Origin: an uncultured Bacilli bacterium
GTDB taxonomy: Bacteria; Bacillota_I; Bacilli_A; RF39; UBA660
Assembly (NCBI GenBank): GCA_947587565.1
Contig: CANPYA010000070.1
Location: 1 to 6,747 of the forward strand
Length of the DNA: 6,747 nt
Reading direction: 5' to 3'
The notes beneath the pieces are model-generated. The model was not told the origin of the DNA, did not search any database, and saw only the letters and a program-made list of their open reading frames with translations. The position numbers and the translations under genes were made by a program. Shown one piece after another: positions 1-5,509 of this stretch. The stretch's first letter is position 1; the number at the start of each line of letters is the position of its first letter.

Positions 1-12
1 TTTTTTTGCCAT
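1..12 (-). CDS. Possible 5' end of a leftward gene (MAKK...), cut by window edge
   Basis: Read on the minus strand, 12-1 gives ATG GCA AAA AAA, which would encode Met-Ala-Lys-Lys, a common start for small basic bacterial proteins. A weak ribosome-binding-like GTAGGT (minus strand, within 21-26 and neighbours) lies about 8-9 bases upstream. Only four codons are visible, so no family can be named. The alternative is that the run of seven Ts at 1-7 is the tail of a terminator belonging to a gene outside the window. The low confidence reflects how little can be seen. Confidence 0.25.
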
Positions 13-15
13 TTT

Positions 16-41
16 AAAATACCTACTTCCGTAGATATTTT
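16..41 (-). repeat. 11-bp hairpin with GNRA-type loop next to the possible leftward start
   Basis: Arms 16-26 and 31-41 are complementary over 11 positions around a 4-base loop at 27-30. On the plus strand there is one C/A mismatch (22 with 35). On minus-strand RNA the same position is a G-U pair, so the stem is complete, and the loop reads GGAA, a GNRA tetraloop. The asymmetry suggests the structure acts in minus-strand RNA. It ends three bases before the possible ATG at 12-10 and would bury the weak ribosome binding site, so it could be a translational control element. It has no T-run on the correct side for a leftward terminator. Confidence 0.45.
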
Positions 42-106
42 ATCACATTCTTCGATTTTATGATTTTATCCTGAGAAAGAATGAGAAAATTTTATGTATG
101 TTTTCT

Positions 107-133
107 AATTGCGACAACGATGTCGTCGCAATT
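107..133. repeat. 12-bp inverted repeat (operator-like palindrome)
   Basis: Arm AATTGCGACAAC (107-118) and arm GTCGTCGCAATT (122-133) are reverse complements except for one position, around a 3-base centre (119-121). The GC-rich GCGAC core stands out in this AT-rich intergenic DNA. A further GTCGC half-site lies at 140-144, 15 bases after the one at 125-129. The position, just upstream of the candidate promoter of the nuclease-like operon, suggests a binding site for a dimeric regulator. No regulator gene is visible, so the protein that binds is unknown. A stable RNA hairpin or a recombination site are alternatives. Confidence 0.55.
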
Positions 134-168
134 AAGTTGGTCGCATTATTTAGAACTTAATTTTTTTT
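130..168 (+). terminator. Weak terminator-like hairpin with T-run, overlapping the palindrome
   Basis: AATTAAGTT (130-138) and AACTTAATT (154-162) are perfect 9-bp reverse complements with a 15-base loop, and the right arm runs into eight Ts (161-168). This has the shape of a rightward intrinsic terminator, but the stem holds only one G-C pair and the loop is long, so it would be weak. It shares four bases (130-133) with the preceding palindrome, so in RNA the two hairpins compete. No rightward gene is visible before it. It may insulate the operon, act as an attenuator if transcription starts further upstream, or be a DNA operator over the -35 region. Confidence 0.35.
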
Positions 169-178
169 AGACTATAAT
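149..178 (+). promoter_or_regulatory. Candidate promoter of the MBL/PD-(D/E)XK operon
   Basis: A perfect -10 TATAAT lies at 173-178. The best -35 is TTTAGA at 149-154 (4 of 6 consensus bases, 18-base spacer). The -35 falls inside the 130-162 inverted repeat, and the 107-133 palindrome is immediately upstream, so a bound repressor could block it. A second TATAAT at 201-206 lacks a good -35. The mapped gene start is at 226 with ribosome binding site AGAGGT at 214-219. Confidence 0.45.
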
Positions 179-225
179 TCCTTAAATAATTATGATATAT
201 TATAATTAGCTATAGAGGTAAAATT

Positions 226-1506
226 ATGAAGGTAAAAATTATTAAAGGAACTCATCAAATAGGGGGTTGCATTACAGAGGTAACTAGTGATAAAGGAACA
301 AAGATTATTATTGACTTTGGGGAAGAATTAACTGATGAACCAAAGGCAACTGTTGATTATGAATTGGAAGGACTTACTCATGGAAAAACAAAATATAAGG
401 GTGTTTTTATAACTCATAGTCATGGGGATCATATTGGTCTTATTTCTAATATTAAGAAAAATATTCCGATATATATTGAAGAAATATCTGCTAAAATTTT
501 TGAAGTTTCAAATGCTTTTTGTTCAGGGAAACCATTTAATGGCACATTAAAAAAATTTAAATTTGAGGAAAAAATTTACATTGATGATTTAGTTATAACT
601 CCCTATCGAACTGATCATTCAGCCTATAACTCTACAATGTTTTTAATTGAAAATAATGGTAAAAGAGTATTACATTTAGGAGATTATCGTTCGACTGGTT
701 ACAGTGGTAAGACATTTTATGATAATTTAAAGAAAATTGGCTCGGTTGATTTACTCATAACCGAAGGAACTAATTTAACTAGTAATGATAAAATACCTAC
801 TACTGAGGTTGCTTTAAAAGAACAAGCTAAGCAAATATTTAAAAAATATAAACAAATATTTATATTACAAGCTTCAACAAATTTAGATCGCTTACGAAGT
901 TTTAGAGAAGCGGCTTTAGAAACTGGTAAAAAATTTGTCTTAGACATTTCTACCGCCAACATATTAAAAGCGATAGATGATCCTAATTATCAATATTTAA
1001 ATGATAAAGATGTAACTGTCTGGATACCTAATGCTTATTCAAAGAGTACTTATTCGAAAAGAGTAGAAAGTTTTTATTCCCATAAAGACCCCAAATTTTA
1101 TTCACAATATATTGAACCATTTGATAATACTAAATTAAAAAAAGCCCAAGTTCATGGAGAATATGTTATGTTAGTTAAAACTTCAATGGCTAAAGATATC
1201 GAATTTAATTTAAAGAATTATCGTGATAATGCCCACTTAATATATTCTATGTGGACTGGTTATAAGGATGAAAAAAGACCAAATACGGAAAAAACAAGAG
1301 AGTTTTTGAATAAAATGCAGGAATTAAACATTAATGAAGAAGTTCTTCATACATCAGGGCATGCAGATTTAAAAACCATTAAAGAAGTTTTTGAAATAAT
1401 TAATCCTAAAAAAGCGATTGGTATTCATACAGAAGATAATACTAAATTAGCTGAATATTTTTCCAATTATGTGATAGTAAAAGATGGCGAAGAAATTGAG
1501 GTGTAA
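226..1506 (+). CDS. Beta-CASP / RNase J-like metallo-beta-lactamase-fold hydrolase
   Basis: This 426-residue protein is a probable zinc-dependent hydrolase, most likely a nuclease, of the RNase J / CPSF (beta-CASP) branch, acting in the cytoplasm. Seen in order: motif 1 Asp30 (IIIDFG); motif 2 HSHGDH with His64, His66, Asp68 and His69; motif 3 His131; motif 4 Asp153 (HLGDYR); beta-CASP motif A Glu180 (ITEGTN); motif B HTSGHA (His375, His379); motif C His401 (IGIHTE). The metal-ligand set therefore looks complete. There is no signal peptide. The protein is shorter than the roughly 550-residue RNase J and lacks its C-terminal domain, so it is unlikely to be the housekeeping enzyme. AGAGGT at 214-219, six bases before ATG, supports the start. 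It is the first gene of a two-gene operon with the next, 2 bp away. Metal-dependent nuclease activity is inferred from the family; the substrate is unknown. Confidence 0.85.
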   Translation: MKVKIIKGTHQIGGCITEVTSDKGTKIIIDFGEELTDEPKATVDYELEGLTHGKTKYKGVFITHSHGDHIGLISNIKKNIPIYIEEISAKIFEVSNAFCSGKPFNGTLKKFKFEEKIYIDDLVITPYRTDHSAYNSTMFLIENNGKRVLHLGDYRSTGYSGKTFYDNLKKIGSVDLLITEGTNLTSNDKIPTTEVALKEQAKQIFKKYKQIFILQASTNLDRLRSFREAALETGKKFVLDISTANILKAIDDPNYQYLNDKDVTVWIPNAYSKSTYSKRVESFYSHKDPKFYSQYIEPFDNTKLKKAQVHGEYVMLVKTSMAKDIEFNLKNYRDNAHLIYSMWTGYKDEKRPNTEKTREFLNKMQELNINEEVLHTSGHADLKTIKEVFEIINPKKAIGIHTEDNTKLAEYFSNYVIVKDGEEIEV

Positions 1507-1508
1507 GA

Positions 1509-3110
1509 ATGAAAATTGAAGGAATGAGTTTTGCTGAATTTATAAAACAATTTAATAATTATTTTCCAGGTTTTATTTTAAGAGTAAGAGATCCTAAAAA
1601 AGATTATAATAAAAGTAATGATAATGAAAGTTTAGTTTATTACAATGGCATAAAATCTTTTGTTGTAAAAAATAATTCCAAAAATATTATCTTAGACTTT
1701 CCTATAAATGTTTATAAATTAAATCCTAGAGGATTAAAGAATGCTAGTAATATGTTATTTTCTGAACAAACAGATTTAGAAGAAGGGGAAACAAGAGAAC
1801 AAAAAGAAGCAAGATATCGCATTAAAATTGGTAATATATGTGATGCCATGCATAGATTATTTGATTTTGAAATGACTAAAATTGATTTTGATATAAATTT
1901 TAATGGTAATAAAAAAATAGATAAAGATAGAATAATAAAGAATTTTTATAAATTTATAATTCAAGATTTTTCTAAATGTCTAAAAAGACATAATAGAGAT
2001 GAAGATAATTTAAATATTGAAAATGTTTTTGAAATAACCAATAAAGTTAATAATAAAATTATAAATTCTAATATATCTAAAGAAGATTTTAAAAATATAT
2101 GTAATGAATTTTCTGATAAAGTGGAGTTTACTTTACAATTTACCCCAAAATTGACAACTAGAAATAGAGAACAAAATTCCACCCCTAAAGATATAACTAT
2201 CTTACAATGTTGGTTTTTAAGATATGCTAGAGATATAGGGGCAGTTAGTGGAGCTAAATTTAATGTTAAGTCTTATTATAAAGATAATAAAAAATATGAT
2301 TTAGAAATGTTTGCAAAAAATACTAAAGAGGCAATAAATAGTTATAAAACGACTTCTTCAGAAAAATTAGAAAAATCATATCAACATTTATTTATGCTTC
2401 GGGCTCCTGAAATGACTGATTTGTTTGAAATTAAAAGGGGAGAATTTGTCGATTATTTTGAACAAGAATATGGCATATATAATCCTAAAATATATGGTTC
2501 TGATAAATTTTCAAAAGATGAAAAAATAGATAAAACTGGACGAATTGATTGTATAGTTTATAAATATAAAAATGGTAATAATGAAAGATTAATAACCGAT
2601 ATTTATATGGTAGAATTAAAAGTTAATTGTGATGTTGTTTTAGGAGATAATGGAGTTATGACCCATTTAGAAGATATTAATGCTTTTTTAAATTTTGATG
2701 GTGAAAGTGTCCAAAAATATCAATATTATGATTATGATACTTTAGAAAAAAGAATTAATGACCGGATAAAAATGTTAACTGGGGAAAAAGCTAATTTTAA
2801 GAATGTTTCGAAGCACTTTTATACAGTAATTGGTTATACTAAAAAAGAGGAAATAACTATTGTAAAAGAGATGTTAAAAAAATTAACTAGTCCTGAGGGA
2901 GTTAATGAAATGATTATAAAGGGTATTTCTAAAAAAGAAAATGGTAAAAAAACTAATTTTAAATTAAATAGACGCTTTCAAGGAACAACTCTTAGTAATT
3001 TAAAACAAGATATTAAAGATTGTGATATAAAATTTTTTATAGAAAAAAATCCTTTTGATGAAGAAAATATGGGAATAGATTTTGAAGATATAACTTCGGA
3101 ATTATTTTAA
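1509..3110 (+). CDS. Unrecognised 533-aa protein with PD-(D/E)XK nuclease-like motif
   Basis: I do not recognise this protein as a named family. It is soluble, Lys/Asn-rich, with no membrane segment or signal peptide. Residues 344-371 hold GRID (Asp347) followed about 21 residues later by VELK (Glu369, Lys371) at the end of a hydrophobic strand (IYMVELKVN). This Asp...Glu-x-Lys pattern is the core of PD-(D/E)XK nucleases. An acidic helix lies before it (about 311-320), and a Gln-x-Tyr-rich helix (402-407) follows, as in many such nucleases. The N-terminal 300 residues are of unknown fold. GAGGTG (1498-1503), inside the last codons of the upstream gene, is five bases before the ATG, so translation is probably coupled. 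It likely works with the beta-CASP enzyme on a shared nucleic-acid substrate (inference). Its end overlaps the convergent kinase gene by 9 bp. Confidence 0.7.
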   Translation: MKIEGMSFAEFIKQFNNYFPGFILRVRDPKKDYNKSNDNESLVYYNGIKSFVVKNNSKNIILDFPINVYKLNPRGLKNASNMLFSEQTDLEEGETREQKEARYRIKIGNICDAMHRLFDFEMTKIDFDINFNGNKKIDKDRIIKNFYKFIIQDFSKCLKRHNRDEDNLNIENVFEITNKVNNKIINSNISKEDFKNICNEFSDKVEFTLQFTPKLTTRNREQNSTPKDITILQCWFLRYARDIGAVSGAKFNVKSYYKDNKKYDLEMFAKNTKEAINSYKTTSSEKLEKSYQHLFMLRAPEMTDLFEIKRGEFVDYFEQEYGIYNPKIYGSDKFSKDEKIDKTGRIDCIVYKYKNGNNERLITDIYMVELKVNCDVVLGDNGVMTHLEDINAFLNFDGESVQKYQYYDYDTLEKRINDRIKMLTGEKANFKNVSKHFYTVIGYTKKEEITIVKEMLKKLTSPEGVNEMIIKGISKKENGKKTNFKLNRRFQGTTLSNLKQDIKDCDIKFFIEKNPFDEENMGIDFEDITSELF

Positions 3111-3695
3111 ATGGGTAATTAACTTTCTTCTAATTAAAACATCTTTAACATTATTATTAATTTCTTCAACACTTTTATTGGCATCAATAATTTCTAAATT
3201 ACCCGAACATCTATATAATTTTTCATAACCTTCTTTAGCTTTAATTAAAGATGCATAATTTTCGTGCCTATCTAGTTCTAAATCTCTTTCTTGAATTCTT
3301 TTTAATGCTAAATCTACATCAACATCAAAATATAAAGTTAAATCGGGATTTTTAATAAAAAATAACATCTTTCTTATTAATTCAATTGGTTCGATACCAT
3401 ACACATAAGCATAAGCTAAATAACACATTAGATAGCGGTCACATAAAATATAATCAAATTTATTATCTTTAGTATATAACCCTATGGTTTGTTTTAATAT
3501 TTCAATACCACTTTTAAATTCAATTAATAAATTTTTAATCAGACTTTTATTCATATCATTTAAAGGCATATATTCTATTTTAGATATAAAAACTCGATAG
3601 TTAGTAAATAGTTCATTATATAGTAATTCCAATTGGGTACTTTTCCCGGAACCATCTATTCCTGAAAAAACAATTATTTTGGGTCTATTATGCAT
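3102..3695 (-). CDS. dTMP kinase-like P-loop nucleotide kinase
   Basis: This 197-residue protein fits the thymidylate-kinase family (usually 200-215 residues), whose classic members convert dTMP to dTDP with ATP in the cytoplasm. Seen: P-loop GIDGSGKST (residues 12-20); DRY motif (Asp86-Arg87-Tyr88) in CDRYLMCYLAY; NPDLTLYFDVDVDLALKRI (116-134), matching the conserved core strand and helix; and a lid-like region LELDRHE (139-145). The family's TREPGGT dTMP-binding segment is not recognisable at the expected place, where FISKIEYMPLND appears instead. The substrate may therefore differ. An open frame extends upstream to 3788, but AAGGA on the minus strand (3703-3707), seven bases before the ATG at 3695, decides the start, and the P-loop then lies at its usual distance from the N-terminus. 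The gene stands alone, not next to holB or other replication genes, and may be a second copy. Confidence 0.75.
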   Translation of the reverse strand: MHNRPKIIVFSGIDGSGKSTQLELLYNELFTNYRVFISKIEYMPLNDMNKSLIKNLLIEFKSGIEILKQTIGLYTKDNKFDYILCDRYLMCYLAYAYVYGIEPIELIRKMLFFIKNPDLTLYFDVDVDLALKRIQERDLELDRHENYASLIKAKEGYEKLYRCSGNLEIIDANKSVEEINNNVKDVLIRRKLITHLK

Positions 3696-3729
3696 ATTAA
3701 ATTCCTTCATTTCTAAAAATATATGATAT

Positions 3730-3758
3730 ATTATAGCATTATTTACAAATAAATTTAA
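3730..3758 (-). promoter_or_regulatory. Extended -10 promoter of the dTMP kinase-like gene
   Basis: On the minus strand, TGCTATAAT occupies 3738-3730, a perfect -10 with the TGn extension. A poor -35, TTAAAT, lies at 3758-3753 with a 17-base spacer. Extended -10 promoters often do without a good -35. The predicted transcript begins a little over 20 bases before the start codon at 3695, just ahead of its AAGGA site, which also argues against a start at 3788. Confidence 0.55.
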
Positions 3759-3826
3759 AAAATTGGTATGAAAAAAAAGGAAATTCACATAATAAAGCGA
3801 ATAATATAAGTGAAGGGAGAAAAAAT

Positions 3827-4054
3827 ATGAATAAAAAAATTAATGATTTTTTAGAAGAATTTTCAGATAATTTTAGTGAATTATATGTAGAAACTTTTTT
3901 AATTCGTTATTTAAATAATTTTAATGAAAATGAATTAATAACTAATATTAAAGAATTAAATAATTTAACAAATACTAAAATTAAGAAATTATTTGCCAAG
4001 AAATTAGAAGAAGTTGGTTATTCTAAAAAAGATATTTTAAAAATATTAAATTAA
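3827..4054 (+). CDS. 75-residue protein of unknown function
   Basis: This small, soluble, helix-prone protein is rich in Asn, Lys, Glu and Leu, with no cysteine, no membrane segment and no motif I recognise. Its C-terminal half (FAKKLEEVGYSKKDILKIL) resembles a short helix-turn-helix-like or helical-bundle pattern, but that is not enough to name a fold. AAGGGAG at 3813-3819, seven bases before the ATG, is a strong ribosome binding site, and a terminator follows the stop directly, so I consider it a real single-gene unit. A candidate -35 TTCACA (3784-3789) and -10 TATAAG (3805-3810) are spaced by only 15 bases, so its promoter is uncertain. It lies between divergent and convergent neighbours, which gives no functional clue. 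Confidence 0.6.
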   Translation: MNKKINDFLEEFSDNFSELYVETFLIRYLNNFNENELITNIKELNNLTNTKIKKLFAKKLEEVGYSKKDILKILN

Positions 4055-4055
4055 A

Positions 4056-4085
4056 AAAAATCAGAAAATTTTCATTCTGATTTTT
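4056..4085. terminator. Bidirectional intrinsic terminator
   Basis: A perfect 11-bp stem, AAAAATCAGAA (4056-4066) with TTCTGATTTTT (4075-4085), surrounds an 8-base loop. Read rightwards it ends in a T-run, and read leftwards the A-run at 4053-4060 becomes a U-run, so it can stop both the 75-residue gene and the convergent ATPase gene. The right arm overlaps the first two bases of the ATPase stop triplet (4084-4086). Confidence 0.85.
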
Positions 4086-5370
4086 ATAATGTTTCAATAT
4101 TAGATTTAGCAAACGGATTATTACCACTTTTTTTATTAGCCTTACCAATGATAGCATCTTTAATATCATTATCTTCTTCCCCAAAGTCATCATTAACATC
4201 AATAACTCTAAGTAATTCATCCATGGAAGTAAATCCTTCCATAACTTTAATTAAACCATCTTTAAGAAGGGTATTAACATCGGATGTATAAACTTCACGT
4301 CTTAATTCTTCTTTTCGAATATTACTAACTATGGCATCTCTTATTTCTTGTGTTATTTCTAAGACTTCATGAATAGCAATACGACCTTTATAACCATTAA
4401 TACATTCATTACACCCAATTGGGGTATATATTTGGTTAACATCCATGCCTAATACTTTTTTAAATAAATTCTTTTCATATTCATTTGTAGCTCTTGCGGA
4501 ACGACATTTCGGACATAATCTTTTAACTAGTCTTTGCGAAATTATTCCGGAAAGAGCACTACCAAGTAAGTATCTTTCAACATCCATATCGAGTAATCTT
4601 TCAATGGTATTTAAAGAGTTATTGGTGTGGATAGTGGAAAGTACTAAGTGACCAGTAATTGAGGCTCTAACAGCAATTCTCGCTGTTTCATCATCCCGAA
4701 TTTCTCCGATCATTATAATATCGGGGTCTTGTCTTAAGATACTTCTTAAAGTATTACCAAAAGTTAAACCTATTTCACTCATAACTTGAACTTGGTTAAT
4801 TCCTTGAATTTTCATTTCGACTGGGTCTTCAACCGTAATAATATTCCGATCAGTCGTATTTAAAACTTGTAACATCGCATAAACAGTCGTTGATTTACCT
4901 GAACCAGTAGCACCAGTTGTTAAAATAATGCCATTAGGTTTTTTAATTAAGTTAATAATTTTATCATAGTTATTTTTCGTTAATCCTAAAGTTTCTAAGC
5001 CACTTAAGCTCATACGATAGTCGAGAATACGAATAACGACTTTTTCACCATCAACACAAGGTAAACTAGAAACCCGCAAATCAACATCTAAGTCTTCAAT
5101 TAAACCTTTAATCGCGCCATCTTGTGGAAGACGACTTTCTGTTATATTCATTCCAGAAATAATTTTAACTCTGGTAATTAAATTCTTTTTAACCGTAACA
5201 GGTACTTTAGCATAATCAAGTAGAGAGCCATCAATTCTAATCCGTACATTTAATTCATTTTCCGTGGGATCAAAATGGATATCGGAAGCTCCTTTTTTAA
5301 CGGCATCAACTATCATGTCGTTTACTATATCTACTACTGGTTTGTTGTCATAATCAAATTCTCTAAACAC
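4084..5370 (-). CDS. GspE/PilB/ComGA-type traffic ATPase (type II secretion / type IV pilus)
   Basis: This 428-residue cytoplasmic hexameric ATPase would power assembly of a type IV pilus, competence pseudopilus or type II secretion system. Seen: N2 domain (about 10-120, with SDIHFDP 29-35 and RLPQDG 80-85); Walker A GATGSGKST (153-161); Asp box ITVEDPVE (178-185); Walker B DIIMIGEIRDDE (217-228); His box GHLVLSTIHT (240-249); and two CxxC pairs (Cys286/289 and Cys320/323) for zinc. The usual N1/MshEN domain is absent, as in ComGA, making it shorter than GspE/PilB (about 550). The last 35 residues (about 393-428) are an added polar tail past the family's normal end. The start is GTG at 5370, with an in-frame TAA directly upstream, so no longer form is possible. 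GGTGAT, about five bases upstream, is a modest ribosome binding site. No pilin, GspF or prepilin peptidase gene is in the window. Confidence 0.93.
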   Translation of the reverse strand: MFREFDYDNKPVVDIVNDMIVDAVKKGASDIHFDPTENELNVRIRIDGSLLDYAKVPVTVKKNLITRVKIISGMNITESRLPQDGAIKGLIEDLDVDLRVSSLPCVDGEKVVIRILDYRMSLSGLETLGLTKNNYDKIINLIKKPNGIILTTGATGSGKSTTVYAMLQVLNTTDRNIITVEDPVEMKIQGINQVQVMSEIGLTFGNTLRSILRQDPDIIMIGEIRDDETARIAVRASITGHLVLSTIHTNNSLNTIERLLDMDVERYLLGSALSGIISQRLVKRLCPKCRSARATNEYEKNLFKKVLGMDVNQIYTPIGCNECINGYKGRIAIHEVLEITQEIRDAIVSNIRKEELRREVYTSDVNTLLKDGLIKVMEGFTSMDELLRVIDVNDDFGEEDNDIKDAIIGKANKKSGNNPFAKSNIETL

Positions 5371-5403
5371 TTAGTATCACCGTTCACCCTTTTACTATAA
5401 ATT

Positions 5404-5432
5404 ATTATACAATATTTAATAAATTTATACAA
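5404..5432 (-). promoter_or_regulatory. Candidate promoter of the traffic ATPase gene
   Basis: On the minus strand a perfect -10 TATAAT (5409-5404) and a -35 TTGTAT (5432-5427, first three bases consensus) are separated by 17 bases. The predicted transcript starts about 25 bases before the GTG start codon. Both elements lie within copies of a 9-base direct repeat. Confidence 0.5.
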
Positions 5433-5433
5433 T
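5405..5433. repeat. 9-base direct repeat, 20 bp period, over the ATPase promoter
   Basis: TTATACAAT occurs at 5405-5413 and again at 5425-5433, a start-to-start distance of 20 bp, close to two helical turns. One copy covers the -10 and the other the -35 of the leftward promoter. This could be a pair of binding sites for a repressor of the pilus/secretion ATPase, or chance in AT-rich DNA. Confidence 0.35.
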
Positions 5434-5455
5434 CAAATTTTTAACTTTTAGAATA

Positions 5456-5484
5456 TTTACACACTTTAACAATTTTGCTAAAAT
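5456..5484 (+). promoter_or_regulatory. Promoter of the RnfC-RnfD-like operon
   Basis: The -35 TTTACA (5456-5461, 5 of 6) and -10 TAAAAT (5479-5484, 5 of 6) are 17 bases apart, and TGC immediately before the -10 gives the extended TGn form. Transcription would start near 5490, which rules out the upstream TTG at 5489 as a start codon and supports ATG at 5510. Confidence 0.65.
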
Positions 5485-5509
5485 ATTATTGGAAATTAGG
5501 TGGAGTATA

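Noticed and set aside
717..962. 81-residue open frame on the minus strand inside the MBL-fold gene
   Set aside because: It is antisense to a clearly coding region with complete enzyme motifs, has no ribosome binding site I can see, and resembles no family; it is a shadow frame.
1961..2182. 73-residue minus-strand open frame inside the 533-residue gene
   Set aside because: It is antisense to a long coupled gene and made mostly of Leu/Ser/Phe codons that mirror AT-rich codons on the plus strand.
3696..3788. N-terminal extension of the kinase to an ATG at 3788
   Set aside because: The extension is not family-like, spans the predicted promoter, and has no ribosome binding site, whereas ATG 3695 has AAGGA at the right distance.
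4023..4220. 65-residue minus-strand open frame over the terminator and the end of the ATPase gene
   Set aside because: It overlaps the ATPase gene in another frame and runs through the bidirectional terminator; its Leu/Ile-rich sequence is a composition artefact.
4445..4651. 68-residue plus-strand open frame inside the ATPase gene
   Set aside because: It is antisense to the conserved Walker B, His box and zinc region, so the constraint belongs to the ATPase.
5489..5509. TTG start for the RnfC-like gene, seven codons earlier
   Set aside because: It falls at the predicted transcript start, leaving no leader for a ribosome binding site, which instead precedes ATG 5510.
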